Shown in pieces: positions 27,362 to 39,710 of a stretch of DNA of 64,000 bases. The stretch's first letter is position 1. Each line of letters begins with the position of its first letter. The translations under genes were made by a program, and so were the position numbers. Source of the DNA: Acidimicrobiia bacterium (lineage in GTDB: Bacteria; Actinomycetota; Acidimicrobiia; Spongiisociales; ZC4RG35); assembly GCA_026002975.1 (NCBI GenBank), contig BPGJ01000004.1, positions 124,001 to 188,000 on the forward strand. The letters are read 5' to 3'. The notes under the pieces were generated by a model, which made no database searches, had not been told where the DNA came from, and saw nothing but the letters and a program-made list of their open reading frames with translations.

Positions 27362-28591
27362 TCAGTCGAACACCAGGGGAAGCCGTCTCAACCCCCGGAA
27401 GACGAGGCTCTTCACCCGGTCTGCCGGATCGGGTTCGGCGTGGAACGAGGTGACGTATCGGGCGAAGGTGCGGTACGCCACCTCGAGCTCCACCTTGGCT
27501 AGGGGAGCGCCGACGCAGTAGTGGATCCCCGCTCCGAACGACACGTACGGGTTCGGGTTCCTCGCCAGGTTCAGCTCCTCGGGACGGCCGAAGACGGCCT
27601 CGTCGTGGTTGGCAGAGCCGAACAAGAGCCCCACCTTGGTGCCTCTCCTCAGCGCCACGCCGTCCCAGTCGAGGTCCTCCAGCACCCACCGTTCGAACAT
27701 CTGGAGAGGTGCGTCGAAGCGGAGCAGCTCGTCGGCGGCGGAGGCCGCCCGCCCTTCCGGATCCTCCCTGAGCCACCGGTAGGCGTCGGGGTGGCGGGCC
27801 AAGGCGAGGAGACCGTTGGTGATGGCGTGGACGGTGGCCTCGTGCCCCGCATTCAGGGTGAGGATGCAGGTGGAGACGAGTTCGTCCTCGGACAAGACGT
27901 CGCCTTCGTGTTCGGCCGCGATCATGGCCGACACCAGGTCGTCGCCGGGTCGTCTGCGCCTCTCGGCGAGGAGCTCCCGGACGTACTCGACGAACTCGAT
28001 GGTGGCCCGTTCGGCGGCCCGGCCCTCCTCGTCGGTGACCTCCCGGTCGAAAAGACGGACGATGGCGTGTGACCAGGCCAGGAGCTGCGGCTGGTCGGCG
28101 GGTGGGATCCCGAGCAGCTCGGCGATCATGGTGAGCGGGATGGGTGTGGCGTACTCGGCCACCGCTTCCATGTGGCCTCGTTCGACGGCCACCCGGATGG
28201 CTCGTTCGGCGGTGGTCTCCATCCTGGGACGGTACGACTCGGAGGCTCGCCGGGTGAACGCCCATTGGACCAGCCGGCGGATACGGGTGTGACGGGGAGG
28301 TTCCAGGTCGATGAACGAGTCGCGGATGTAGCGGGTCCAGGTGGGATACCGGGACGGGTAGATCCGTTCGTACACCTCCCGGTCGACCTCGTCGGGCCCG
28401 AGGGCGTGGCGGACGTCCCGGCCGAAACGCCGGTCCTTGAGGATCCCGACCACGTCCCGGTGTCGGGCGAAGAAGGTGAGGTCCCACTCCGGGTCGAAGA
28501 ACACAGGGGTTTCCACCCTGAGCCGGGCGTACAGCGGGTAGGGGTCTTCCAGCACTTCGGGGGCGTAGAAGTCGACTGCCTTGGTCAGCAT
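27362..28591 (-). CDS. cytochrome P450
   Basis: A 409-residue soluble bacterial P450, intact. It has the I-helix oxygen-activation motif LNAGHEATVHAI (AGxE rather than AGxD/T), the K-helix ExxR as DELLRFDAP, and the heme loop SFGAGIHYCVGAPLAKVE with the proximal thiolate Cys359. It would hydroxylate a small hydrophobic substrate with electrons from ferredoxin; no ferredoxin gene is adjacent. It lies 17 bases downstream of the nucleoside permease gene on the same strand, so it may share its transcript, though a functional link is not evident. Confidence 0.92.
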   Translation of the reverse strand: MLTKAVDFYAPEVLEDPYPLYARLRVETPVFFDPEWDLTFFARHRDVVGILKDRRFGRDVRHALGPDEVDREVYERIYPSRYPTWTRYIRDSFIDLEPPRHTRIRRLVQWAFTRRASESYRPRMETTAERAIRVAVERGHMEAVAEYATPIPLTMIAELLGIPPADQPQLLAWSHAIVRLFDREVTDEEGRAAERATIEFVEYVRELLAERRRRPGDDLVSAMIAAEHEGDVLSEDELVSTCILTLNAGHEATVHAITNGLLALARHPDAYRWLREDPEGRAASAADELLRFDAPLQMFERWVLEDLDWDGVALRRGTKVGLLFGSANHDEAVFGRPEELNLARNPNPYVSFGAGIHYCVGAPLAKVELEVAYRTFARYVTSFHAEPDPADRVKSLVFRGLRRLPLVFD

Positions 28592-28608
28592 GGCCCCAAG
28601 GTTAGAGC

Positions 28609-29841
28609 TCAGGTGGCTTCACCCTTCCGGTACCTCACCCCGTCGGCGGCCGGCATCCGCAGCCGCTGGCTGGCGAAGGCCAACACCAGGAGGGTGACCA
28701 CGTAGGGGGTCATGAAGATGAACTCGCTGGCGACCTCCTCCACCGAGTAGAAGACCAACCCGAACACCGCGGCGGCCCCACCCACCGTCGCCGCCCTGCG
28801 CGGGTCTCCCTTCAGGACCGCCCGAACCGCCAGGGCGGCCAGCCCCACCGCCACCACCGCCAGCAGGGCCCTCACCGCGGCGGGGTCCCTGAGACGGAGG
28901 GCGTCGGCGAACCCGAACAGCACCGCGCCGCCCAGGGCTCCGCTGGGTCGCCAGTTACCGAAGATCATGGTGGCCAGCCCGATGAATCCCCGCCCGGCGG
29001 TCTGGCTCTCCCGGTAGATGTTGGCCTGGACCAGAACCAGGAAGGCGCCTCCCAGCCCGGCCAACGCTCCCGAGATCACCACCCCCCAGTATTTCATGGT
29101 GTAGACCGCGACTCCGAGCGACTCGGCGGCCCACGGGTTCTCGCCCACCGATCGGAGGCGGAGACCCCAGGGGGTCCGCCACAGCGCGAACCAGGTGAGG
29201 GGCACCAACGCCAGGCCGATCACCGTCAGCCACGACAGGCCCCCGGTGAGCCCCCGCAGGATGCCGCCCAGGTCGGAGACGACCGGCCATCCGAGCCTTT
29301 CGAGACCGCCGAACAGGTCGGGGGTGTCCCATCCGAACAGGGAGCCTCCCGCCAGGAAGGGGAGGTCGACGGTGGGGAGGCCCGGCACCCGGGGCGACTG
29401 GGTGGCACCGCCGCCGGTGGCCGGGTCGGCGTAGGCGATGACCGACAGGAACCGCATTCCACCCGCCGCGAGGATGTTGATCGCCACCCCGGAGATGATG
29501 TGGTCGACGTTGAACGTGACGGTGGCCAACGCGTGGAGAAGCCCCCCGGCCGCGCCCCCCAACACGCCCAGGACCACCCCCCACCAGGGGCCGTACAGCC
29601 ACGCCCCCCAAGCCGCGAACCAGGTCCCCATGATCATCATCCCCTCCAGCCCGATGTTCACCACACCGGCTCTCTCCGAGTACAGGCCTCCCAGGGCGGC
29701 CATCAGGATGGGGATGGCGAGCCGCAACGAAGCCCCCACCGTTCCCGACGAGGTGAGCTCCCCCACCCCGGTGGCCTGTTCGACCAGCACCACCACCGCC
29801 AACCCTGCCCCGCCGTAGAGCGCCGCCTTGCGGAGGTTCAT
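28609..29841 (-). CDS. nucleoside ABC transporter permease (NupQ/YufQ-like)
   Basis: A 410-residue integral membrane protein of the BPD_transp_2 family. The signature ALGGLYSERAGVVNIGLEGMMIMG near residue 50 marks the purine-nucleoside/BMP-type branch, and FNVDHIISGVAINILAAG is also conserved. It forms the membrane channel with the permease encoded just upstream. The ATG overlaps that gene's stop. Uptake of nucleosides or riboflavin-like compounds is known for such systems; the substrate is inferred from the associated BMP lipoprotein. Confidence 0.85.
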   Translation of the reverse strand: MNLRKAALYGGAGLAVVVLVEQATGVGELTSSGTVGASLRLAIPILMAALGGLYSERAGVVNIGLEGMMIMGTWFAAWGAWLYGPWWGVVLGVLGGAAGGLLHALATVTFNVDHIISGVAINILAAGGMRFLSVIAYADPATGGGATQSPRVPGLPTVDLPFLAGGSLFGWDTPDLFGGLERLGWPVVSDLGGILRGLTGGLSWLTVIGLALVPLTWFALWRTPWGLRLRSVGENPWAAESLGVAVYTMKYWGVVISGALAGLGGAFLVLVQANIYRESQTAGRGFIGLATMIFGNWRPSGALGGAVLFGFADALRLRDPAAVRALLAVVAVGLAALAVRAVLKGDPRRAATVGGAAAVFGLVFYSVEEVASEFIFMTPYVVTLLVLAFASQRLRMPAADGVRYRKGEAT

Positions 29842-30956
29842 ACCGCCGCCTCCTGGGGAACCGGGCGGGCCTCGGCGGCCCGGGCCGCAGCCTGGATGGT
29901 GCGTCGCTGCACCACCCGGCTGACCACCTCGTAGGCGACCACCACCGCCAGCACGATCACCCCGGTGATGATGGTGACGATCTCCTTGGGAATCCCCTCG
30001 AGGTCGAGGATCTGGCTGGACCGCTCCAGGAACCCGAACAGGACCGCCCCCAACGCCATCCCCACCGGGTGGTTCCGACCGAGCAGCGCCACCGCGATCC
30101 CGTTGAACCCGAGCTGGACGGGGAAGGTGCCGGTGTACTGGTGGAAGAACCCCAACAGGGGTGACATGCCGACCAGCCCGGCGAAGGCCCCCGAGATGAG
30201 CATCGCCCGGACGATCATGCGACCCGATTCGACCCCTGCCACCCGCGCCGCCGAAGCGCTGATCCCGGAAGCCCGGAGTTCGTAACCGAAGCGGGTCCGC
30301 CAGACCAGCAGGTAGTAGATCACGCCGAGCAGGGCCGCACCGAAGATGAACCCCTGGAGTTCCGAGTTGTTGGGTGGCCTCAACCCGAAGATCTCGAGCA
30401 GCCAGTTGGCGTTGGGGATCCAGCCGGTGGCGGGGATCTCGGGGGTCTTGATGTTGAGGTCGCCGGGGATCCGCTCCCGGAAGTGCTCGGAGAGGAGCCA
30501 GGCGGTGAGACCCACCGCGATGAAGTTCAGCATGATGGTGGAGATCACCTCGGACACCCCCCGGCGGACCCGCAACACGCCGGCTATCCCGGAGTATCCG
30601 GCGCCGATTGCGGCTGCGACCAGGAGGATGGCGAGGACGTGGAGCGGTGCCCAGATCGAGAACTGGGCTCCCACCCAGGCGGCGATCACCGCGGCCAGCA
30701 GGTATTGGCCCTCCACCCCGATGTTGAACAGGTTCATCTTGAAACCCACCGCCACCGCTATCGCCGAGATGTACAGGGGGATGGCCCGGTTGAGGATCGA
30801 CACCACCGAGGCGGGCTGAGCGGCAAAGTCGAGCATCGAGCCGACCGCCTCCACCGGGTCGACGTCGACCGCCAGCAGCACCACCGCCGCCAAGCCGAGG
30901 GCGAAGGCGATCGCCACCAGGGGAGCGAGGAGCGAGAGGAGCAGCCGGGATCTCAT
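29838..30956 (-). CDS. nucleoside ABC transporter permease (NupP/YufP-like)
   Basis: About 372 residues with some eight to ten membrane helices. Motifs GFKMNLFNIGVEGQYLLAA and RRGVSEVISTIMLNFIAVGL are typical of the YufP branch of BPD_transp_2. A cytoplasmic C-terminal tail follows (VVQRRTIQAAARAAEARP). Start chosen at [12 protein letters not shown] because it overlaps the ATPase stop (ATGA) and gives an N-terminal helix. It is the heterodimeric partner of the next permease. Confidence 0.85.
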   Translation of the reverse strand: MRSRLLLSLLAPLVAIAFALGLAAVVLLAVDVDPVEAVGSMLDFAAQPASVVSILNRAIPLYISAIAVAVGFKMNLFNIGVEGQYLLAAVIAAWVGAQFSIWAPLHVLAILLVAAAIGAGYSGIAGVLRVRRGVSEVISTIMLNFIAVGLTAWLLSEHFRERIPGDLNIKTPEIPATGWIPNANWLLEIFGLRPPNNSELQGFIFGAALLGVIYYLLVWRTRFGYELRASGISASAARVAGVESGRMIVRAMLISGAFAGLVGMSPLLGFFHQYTGTFPVQLGFNGIAVALLGRNHPVGMALGAVLFGFLERSSQILDLEGIPKEIVTIITGVIVLAVVVAYEVVSRVVQRRTIQAAARAAEARPVPQEAAV

Positions 30957-32472
30957 CCCACCTTGGCTCCCGTCATGTACGAACCCAGCTCCTCGGCGGT
31001 GACCGTCGCCGGGTCGACCTCGGCGACCAGCCGCCCCCGGTAGATGACGAACAGCCGGTCGGACAGCCCGATCAGCTCCTCCAGGTCGGCTGAGACCAGG
31101 AGCACCGCCAGACCGCTGCGGCGGGCTTCCCGGATCTGGTCCCACACCGCCGCCTGGGCGCCGACGTCGATCCCACGGGTGGGATGGGCGGCGATCAACA
31201 CCCGGGGTTGGGCCAGCATCTCCCGACCGACCACCAGCTTCTGCTGGTTGCCTCCCGAGAGGGCCAAGGCGGGCACGTCGGGTCCCGGGGTGCGGACGTC
31301 GAAGGAGGCGATCACCTCCTCGGTGCGACGGACCGCCCCTTCCCGGTCGACCCACATGCCCTTGGCGAAAGGTGGGTTCCAGTGGTGGCCGAGCATGACG
31401 TTCTCCCACAGGGGTGCGGGCAGGAGCAGCGCCTGGGTGGTCCGGTCCTCGGGGATGAGACCCACCCCGGCGTCCCGGATCCGGCGGGTCGGCCATCCGG
31501 TGGCGTCCTCCCCTCCTATCCGGAGCACCCCCGACGAGATCGGTCTCAGCCCCATGATGGCCTCGATCAGCGGGGTCTGTCCGTTGCCCTCCACCCCGGC
31601 GATTCCCACCACCTCCCCGCCGTAGACCGACAGGCTCACGTCGTCGAGCACCACCCTGCCGTCGGGACCGTGCACGGTCACCGATTCGATCTGGAGTTCC
31701 AGCCGGTCGGTGACGGTGGGTTCACCCACCTCCGGTGTGGGCAGCTCCGAACCCACCATCAGCTCGGCGAGTTGGCGGGCGGTCACCTCTCCCGGGAGGA
31801 CCGTGTCGACGGTGCGTCCACCCCGGAGGACGGTTATCCGGTCGGCGACTTCCAGGACCTCGTCGAGCTTGTGGGAGATGAAGATGATGGTGACCCCCCG
31901 CTGGGTGAGTTCCCGCATCGACGCGAACAGCTCCTCCACCTCCTGGGGTACCAGCACCGCGGTGGGTTCGTCGAGGATCAGGATCCGGGCCCCCCGGTAG
32001 AGCACCTTGAGGATCTCCACCCGCTGCCTCTCCCCCACGGTGAGCTCCTCGACCAGCTCGTCGGGGTCGATGTCGAGACCGTACTGGTCGGCCAGTTGGG
32101 TGATCCGCCGGCGGGCCTCGCCCAAGTCGATCACCATCCCCCGGGTGGGTTCAGCGCCGAGCACGATGTTCTCGGTGACGGTCAGGTTGTCGGCCAGCAT
32201 GAAATGCTGGTGGACCATCCCTATTCCGTGTTCGATGGCGTCCCGAGGCGAACGGAACCGGACCGCCTGACCGTCGATGAGGATGTCGCCCTCGTCGGGG
32301 TCAGCATCCCGTAGAGGATCTTCATCAGCGTCGATTTCCCGGCTCCGTTCTCCCCCACCACCGCGTGGATGGTGGAGGGTTCGACCACCAGGTTGACGTC
32401 GTCGTTGGCCACCACCCCGGGGAACCTCTTGGTGATTCCCCTCAGTTCCACCACCGCAACCGTGTCGTTCAA
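30953..32472 (-). CDS. nucleoside ABC transporter ATP-binding protein (NupO/YufO-like, double ATPase), frameshifted
   Basis: About 505 residues with two ABC cassettes. The first has Walker [19 protein letters not shown], a Q-loop in the frame after an indel near 32310 ([15 protein letters not shown]), the signature [18 protein letters not shown] and Walker [12 protein letters not shown]. The second has a degenerate Walker A ([14 protein letters not shown]), signature [15 protein letters not shown] and [11 protein letters not shown] in place of Walker B. This is the usual rbsA-like layout with a weakened second site. Start TTG at 32472 is preceded by AGGAGG. Energises the two permeases downstream. 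Confidence 0.87.
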
Positions 32473-32550
32473 CTCGGGGCGCCTCCTGCCGAGAAGCGGG
32501 CCCGAGGCTAACCGCCCCGGGCCCGCATCCACCGTCGGATCAGAGAGAGG

Positions 32551-33582
32551 TCAGGGAGCGGTGGGGACGGTCACCTCTCCGGCCACGATCTGGGACTTCA
32601 GCTCCTCCACCTTGTCGATCACGTCCTGGGGGATGAACCCACCCGACGTGGAGTAGCCGACCCCGTCGACCGACAGGTCGAACACGTTCACCCCGGCGTT
32701 GAACTCGCCGTTGACGAACGCTTCGATGGTGTTGTACACCGCCACGTCGACCCGCTTGAGCATCGAGGTGAGGATCACGTCCCTCAGGTCCTCGGAGACG
32801 GTGTTGTACTGGTCGGAGTCGACTCCGATCGCCCAGATGTTCTGCCCTCCGGCTTCCCTGCGGGCCGCGGCCTCCTCGAAGAGGCCGGCACCCGACCCAC
32901 CGGCCGCGTGGTAGACGATGTCGGCTCCGGCGTCGTACAGCGCCGCCGCAGCCTCACGGCCCTTGGCCGGGTCGCTGAACCCGGAGAAGTCCGGCGGCTC
33001 GGTCAGGTAGCGGCTCTCCACCTGGACGTCCGGGTTGCAGTGCTGGGCACCGAAGATGTAACCGGCTTCGAACTTCTGGATCAGGTCGATGTTGACCCCT
33101 CCGATGAACCCGACGGTGCCCGACTCGGTCATCAGGCCGGCGATGCAGCCCACCAGGGCGGAACCCTGCTCCTCGGCGAACACGAGGGAGGCCACGTTGG
33201 GCAGGTCGACCACCGCGTCGACGATCCCGAAGCTGGTGTCGGGGAAGTTGGGAGCCACGTTGGCGACCCCGTCGGCGAAGGCGAAACCGATGGCGAAGAT
33301 CAGGTCGGCGCCCGCTTCGGCGAGGAGCTGCAGGTTCTCCTCCCGGTTCTCCCCACCGGCGGTGGGCTCCAACTCCTGGGCTTCGATCCCGAAGTCCTCC
33401 TTGGCCCGGTCCAGGCCGGCGGCTGCCGAGTCGTTGAACGACTTGTCGCCCCGGCCGCCGATGTCGTAGGCCAGGCCTACCAGGACGTCGGCGCCTTCGT
33501 CCCCGGCCCCTTCGCCCCCTCCGCAGGCCGCGGCGACCAGCGCCAATACGGCCAACAGCGCGATCAATCTGGTTTTTCTCAC
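32551..33582 (-). CDS. BMP-family nucleoside-binding lipoprotein
   Basis: A 343-residue substrate-binding lipoprotein. A signal peptide with lipobox (LIALLAVLALVAAACGGG) is followed by the BMP/PnrA fold: VGLAYDIGGRGDKSFNDSAAAGL, GENREENLQLLAEAGADLIFAIGF, GFIGGVNIDLIQKFEAGY and NIWAIGVDSDQYN. It captures nucleosides outside the membrane for the NupO-P-Q importer encoded downstream, forming a complete operon. GTG start at 33582 with GAGGAGG upstream. A stable hairpin lies in the untranslated leader. Confidence 0.9.
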   Translation of the reverse strand: MRKTRLIALLAVLALVAAACGGGEGAGDEGADVLVGLAYDIGGRGDKSFNDSAAAGLDRAKEDFGIEAQELEPTAGGENREENLQLLAEAGADLIFAIGFAFADGVANVAPNFPDTSFGIVDAVVDLPNVASLVFAEEQGSALVGCIAGLMTESGTVGFIGGVNIDLIQKFEAGYIFGAQHCNPDVQVESRYLTEPPDFSGFSDPAKGREAAAALYDAGADIVYHAAGGSGAGLFEEAAARREAGGQNIWAIGVDSDQYNTVSEDLRDVILTSMLKRVDVAVYNTIEAFVNGEFNAGVNVFDLSVDGVGYSTSGGFIPQDVIDKVEELKSQIVAGEVTVPTAP

Positions 33583-33602
33583 GTCGAATTCCTCCTCGAT
33601 AG

Positions 33603-33632
33603 TCGGACGCCCCGCAGTGTGGGGCCGTCCGA
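33603..33632 (-). promoter_or_regulatory. leader hairpin upstream of the BMP lipoprotein gene
   Basis: On the minus strand TCGGACGGCCCC and GGGGCGTCCGA form an 11-pair stem with one bulged G around loop ACACTGC. It ends 20 bases before the lipoprotein start, outside its ribosome site. It lies between two divergent genes, so it could be a leader attenuator, an RNA-stabilising element or a protein site. I see no purine-riboswitch core. Confidence 0.4.
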
Positions 33633-33654
33633 GGAAGATTAGCTTCCCGGGGAT

Positions 33655-34581
33655 GTCCGAGGTGGTCGACATCCGCCGCCATCCGCCACCCCTCGACTGG
33701 GGGGTCACGGTCGACCTGCGAGGCGGTCGAGCGGCTGGCGGACGCCCTCCGGGCCCACGACTTCTCCCGACCCCGCTTCGACTACCCGGGCGTGCCGGAG
33801 GTCGACGGCGCCGACTGGCTGCGGTTCTGCGTGCTGGGTGTCTCGGTGGTGGGGTGTCTGTGGCCGCCCGATGGCCGGCCCCCCTGGGAGGTCGAGTTCG
33901 AAGGCGGGTTGGCTGGGCGACGCGCCGGCGGTGTTCGCCTGTTTCACCCGGGCGGAGGCTTGGCGAAGGGGATTCTTCGGCGACTGGGATCCGGTGCGGT
34001 TCTTCGCCGGCCGGGGTGTGCTGCAGCTGGTCGGTGCCCGGGCCCGGCGTCTGGTCCGGGTCGACGAGGCGTTGGAGTCCCGCTACGGGGGCGACCCCAC
34101 CGGGCTCCTCGCCGACGCCGGCTGGGACGCCCTTCGGGCGGTGGAGCTGCTGGTCGACGACATCCCCGGTTTCCGGGACCGGTTCCCTACCCCGGATGGG
34201 GAGGTGCGGTTCGACAAGCTGGCCCGGCTGTGCGTGGGACTGATGAGCGAACGCCTACCGGTCGACCGGGTGGACGAGCTGGGGGTGTATCCGGACTACA
34301 TGCTCCCCCGCTTCCTCCGCCACCGGGGGGTTTTGCGGTATCGGCGGGACCTGGCCCGGGCGGTGGACCGCCGGCGGCTGCTCCCCTACGGTTCGCAGGC
34401 CGAGATCGCGATCCGCTGGGCCACGGTGCACGCCGCCGACCTTCTGCTCGCCGAGCTCCACCGTCTCGGCAATCCGGTCACCTCGCCCCAGCTCGACTAC
34501 CACCTGTGGTGGTCGGCGGTGTTGGGGCCGGACGCCGACCGGATGGGTGAGCACCACCGGACGTTGACTCTGGCCTACTGA
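33655..34581 (+). CDS. queuosine 5'-phosphate N-glycosylase family protein (Qng1/DUF2419-like), frameshifted
   Basis: The best-conserved part lies in the last third: [20 protein letters not shown], then [21 protein letters not shown]. This matches the DUF2419/Qng1 signature of proteins that release queuine from queuosine 5'-monophosphate. Upstream, [18 protein letters not shown] and [17 protein letters not shown] also fit. Two indels (near 33715 and 33905) split the first third; the corrected length is about 308 residues. The enzyme would salvage queuine or its analogues for tRNA modification. The start ATG at 33655 is tentative. Confidence 0.7.
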   Translation, partial: VRGGRHPPPSATPRLGGHGRPARRSSGWRTPSGPTTSPDPASTTRACRRSTAPTGCGSACWVSRWWGVCGRPMAGPPGRSSSKAGWLGDAPAVFACFTRAEAWRRGFFGDWDPVRFFAGRGVLQLVGARARRLVRVDEALESRYGGDPTGLLADAGWDALRAVELLVDDIPGFRDRFPTPDGEVRFDKLARLCVGLMSERLPVDRVDELGVYPDYMLPRFLRHRGVLRYRRDLARAVDRRRLLPYGSQAEIAIRWATVHAADLLLAELHRLGNPVTSPQLDYHLWWSAVLGPDADRMGEHHRTLTLAY

Positions 34582-34588
34582 GGTCGGC

Positions 34589-37088
<2,500 letters not shown>

Positions 37089-37240
37089 GTTCGCTCCTTC
37101 CCTGGCACATGCAGTATACCGGGGGGTGGTTTTCCGGCGGTGCCGGACCCCCGGCGGTGCAGCACATATGAAAACCCCGAAAGGAGCGCAGGTGTTCCCC
37201 GACCGGCCTCCGCCTCGCCGCGGGTAGCCTCCTCGGGGAC

Positions 37241-38230
37241 ATGTCGGAGCTCCGCAGCCTGGTTCCCCTCGACGACGTCTGGGACGAGATGGAGGTGGTG
37301 GAGCGCCGCCTGTTCGAGGTGTCCACCTCCGAGGACCCGTATCTGACCCGGATAGCCCAGCATCTCCTCACCGCCGGCGGAAAGAGATACCGGCCGCTCC
37401 TCACCGTTTTGGCTTCCCGTCTCGGTCCCACCCGAAGCCACCGGTCGGTGGAGGCCGCGGTGGCGGTCGAGCTGATCCATCTGGGCAGCCTGTACCACGA
37501 CGACGTGATCGACGAGGCCGACACACGGAGGGGAGCCACATCGGTGAACGCCAACTGGTCGAACACGGTGGCGATCCTCGCCGGCGACTACCTGATGGCC
37601 AAGGCGTCGGAGACCGCGGCGGCTTCTCTCAGCCAGGAGTCGGTCCGCCTGCTGGCGGCCACCTACGCCGACCTGGTGGAGGGTCAGACCCGGGAGCTGC
37701 AACTCGACTTCGATCTGGATCACGGCGTCGACGACTACGAGCGGGTCATCTACCTGAAGACCGCCAGCCTCATCCGGACTTCGGCCCGGCTCGGGGCGAT
37801 GGCGGCAGACGCCGAGCCGGGGGTGGTGGAGGCGGTTTCCCGGTGGGCCACCGAGGTGGGGATGGTCTTCCAGATCGCCGACGACGCCCTGGATCTGGTG
37901 TCGACCGCTTCCCAGCTGGGGAAACCGACCGGGTCGGACATCAGGGAGGGGAAGTTCACCCTGCCCGTCCTGTTGGCGCTGAGGGGAGGCGACGGGAGTC
38001 GGGTACGTCGGCTGTTGGAGACGCCCCGACCGTATCCCGACGAGGTGGTGGCCGAGGTGATCGACCTGGTCAAGGCAGGCGGCCACGTCGAAGAGTCGCT
38101 GGCGGCGGCCGGGTCGCGACTGGACGCGGCTTCCCGTTCGCTGGAGGCCCTGCCGCCCGGCCCGGTGCGGGACGTCCTGGAGGATCTGGGTCGATATCTG
38201 GTGGAGCGGGTCGCCGGGGTCACCACCTAG
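37241..38230 (+). CDS. polyprenyl diphosphate synthase
   Basis: A 329-residue all-helical trans-prenyltransferase. The first Asp-rich motif is in [15 protein letters not shown] and the second in [11 protein letters not shown], with GGKRYRPLL (isopentenyl-diphosphate binding) before them. It elongates allylic diphosphates with isopentenyl diphosphate; chain length, probably 30-45 carbons for menaquinone, cannot be set from sequence alone. It diverges from clpC across a 150-base spacer containing a repeated CCGGCGGTGC. Intact. Confidence 0.88.
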   Translation: MSELRSLVPLDDVWDEMEVVERRLFEVSTSEDPYLTRIAQHLLTAGGKRYRPLLTVLASRLGPTRSHRSVEAAVAVELIHLGSLYHDDVIDEADTRRGATSVNANWSNTVAILAGDYLMAKASETAAASLSQESVRLLAATYADLVEGQTRELQLDFDLDHGVDDYERVIYLKTASLIRTSARLGAMAADAEPGVVEAVSRWATEVGMVFQIADDALDLVSTASQLGKPTGSDIREGKFTLPVLLALRGGDGSRVRRLLETPRPYPDEVVAEVIDLVKAGGHVEESLAAAGSRLDAASRSLEALPPGPVRDVLEDLGRYLVERVAGVTT

Positions 38231-38275
38231 AGGTTCCCACTTCAGTTCGCCCGGGCCGACGCCGATCAACCTCCC

Positions 38276-39706
38276 ATGGCGGAAGACGCCTTCTCGGCGG
38301 CCGTGCTCGACCAGATCCGACGCCTCGAAGCTGCGCTGGACGACCTCCTGGAGGGCGACCGGGGGGCCGTAGAGCGGATCAGACGTCTGGCTTGCACCGT
38401 TCGAGGGTCGGGCGCGAGCTGCGGTTTCCCCACCGTGTCCGCCCTGGCGGCCCGGGTGGAGGAAGCCGCCCCCGGCGACCTGGTGCCGACGGTCCGGGCC
38501 CTGCTCGTCGAGATGGAACGGATGAGGGCCACCCGTCACAGCGTGCTGGTGGTCGACGACGATCCTCTCATCCTCAGGCTGCTGGAGCTGCGTCTCACCG
38601 GCCCCGACCGGACGGTGGTGACGGCGGCCACCTTGGCGGAAGCCAGGGCGGCCCTCCGGGCCCGACGGCCCGACCTGGTGGTGCTCGACCTGTTCCTCCC
38701 CGACGGCGACGGCAGGACGCTGCTCGCCGAGCTGAGAGCGTCGGAGGACACCTGGCACGTACCGGTGGTGGTGGTCTCGGGGGCGTCGGCCCGCACCGCC
38801 CGGCTGGAGGTCGAAGCCATGGGGGCCGACGTCTACCTGTCGAAACCCTTCGACCCGAATGCGCTGTCGGCGGTGGTCGCTTCGCTGTTGGAGCGCCGAC
38901 CGGAGGCCCGTCAGGGCCGGGCGGAGCTCATGGCGTCGTTCCGTCGGCTCCTGTCGGAGGCGTCGTCGGTCACCGTGGCTGCGGTGGTCCCCGAAACTCA
39001 CGGCCCCGGTGGGAAACGGTCCGAGGGACCCGACCCCAGAGTGGCTTCGGCCGTGGTCGGGGTCCTCACCGCCGCCCTCCCCGACGAGGTGACGGTGGCG
39101 GAGTGGGCCCCGGGTGAGCCGGCGGTGGTGGCGCCGGGGTTCTTCGATCTGGTGCCGGCCATGACCAGAGCCAGGTACGCCCTGAGGAACCGACCTCACC
39201 CCTATCTGGAGGGCGGCCTGTGTTCCTTCTCGGCCGGGGTGTTGGAGGACGCCCAACGTTGGGGTCTGTCGGACGCCTACCTGCGGGCCCACCGTTTCGC
39301 CCTGGACGCCAACCGGGAGGGTGGGGACCGGGTGGTGGTGTGCCACTCCGAGGGTGGGCGGCTTCGGGTGCTGCTGGCGATGAAGGACGCCGGTCGGGCC
39401 GCCCTGTTCATCGCCCGGCTGGAGGGAGCCGGGTTCGAGGTAGAACACCACCGGGACGGTGCGTCGGCTCTGGACGCTCTGGAGACCTCCCAGTATTCGT
39501 TGGCGATCGTCGAGGCGGACCTCCCGGTGATCGACGGGCTGGACGTCGTCACCAAGGCCAAGGGGTTGGAGAGTTGCCCGCCTGTGATGCTGGTCGCCGC
39601 TTCCGAAGCCCAGGCCTGGGAGGGGCTCGACCGGGGAGCCGACGACTACCTGCTCAGGGACTGTTCGGCCGACGAGCTGCTCGCCCGGGCGAGACGCCAC
39701 GTCTGA
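38276..39706 (+). CDS. multi-domain receiver protein with degenerate Hpt and GGDEF-like modules
   Basis: A 476-residue protein. The N-terminal ~85 residues resemble an Hpt domain, but the phospho-His position is Cys (LACTVRGSGASCGF). A complete receiver follows (VLVVDDDPLILRLLELRL, acceptor in VVLDLFLPDGDG, Lys in YLSKPFDP). The middle resembles a GGDEF fold without the catalytic loop (CSFSAGVLEDAQ ... AHRFALDANREGGDRVVV). The last ~115 residues are a second receiver with VEADLPVIDGLD but no conserved Lys (DDYLLRDCSADELL). It likely relays signals by protein contacts. No kinase is adjacent. Confidence 0.75.
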   Translation: MAEDAFSAAVLDQIRRLEAALDDLLEGDRGAVERIRRLACTVRGSGASCGFPTVSALAARVEEAAPGDLVPTVRALLVEMERMRATRHSVLVVDDDPLILRLLELRLTGPDRTVVTAATLAEARAALRARRPDLVVLDLFLPDGDGRTLLAELRASEDTWHVPVVVVSGASARTARLEVEAMGADVYLSKPFDPNALSAVVASLLERRPEARQGRAELMASFRRLLSEASSVTVAAVVPETHGPGGKRSEGPDPRVASAVVGVLTAALPDEVTVAEWAPGEPAVVAPGFFDLVPAMTRARYALRNRPHPYLEGGLCSFSAGVLEDAQRWGLSDAYLRAHRFALDANREGGDRVVVCHSEGGRLRVLLAMKDAGRAALFIARLEGAGFEVEHHRDGASALDALETSQYSLAIVEADLPVIDGLDVVTKAKGLESCPPVMLVAASEAQAWEGLDRGADDYLLRDCSADELLARARRHV

Positions 39707-39710
39707 ACCC

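Noticed and set aside
27362-28608. P450 as functional part of the nucleoside importer operon
   Set aside because: Only adjacency (17 bases) supports it; no biochemical link is evident.
33590-33654. Purine riboswitch in the leader of the BMP lipoprotein gene
   Set aside because: The leader is only about 60 bases and holds one hairpin; the conserved three-way-junction core is absent.
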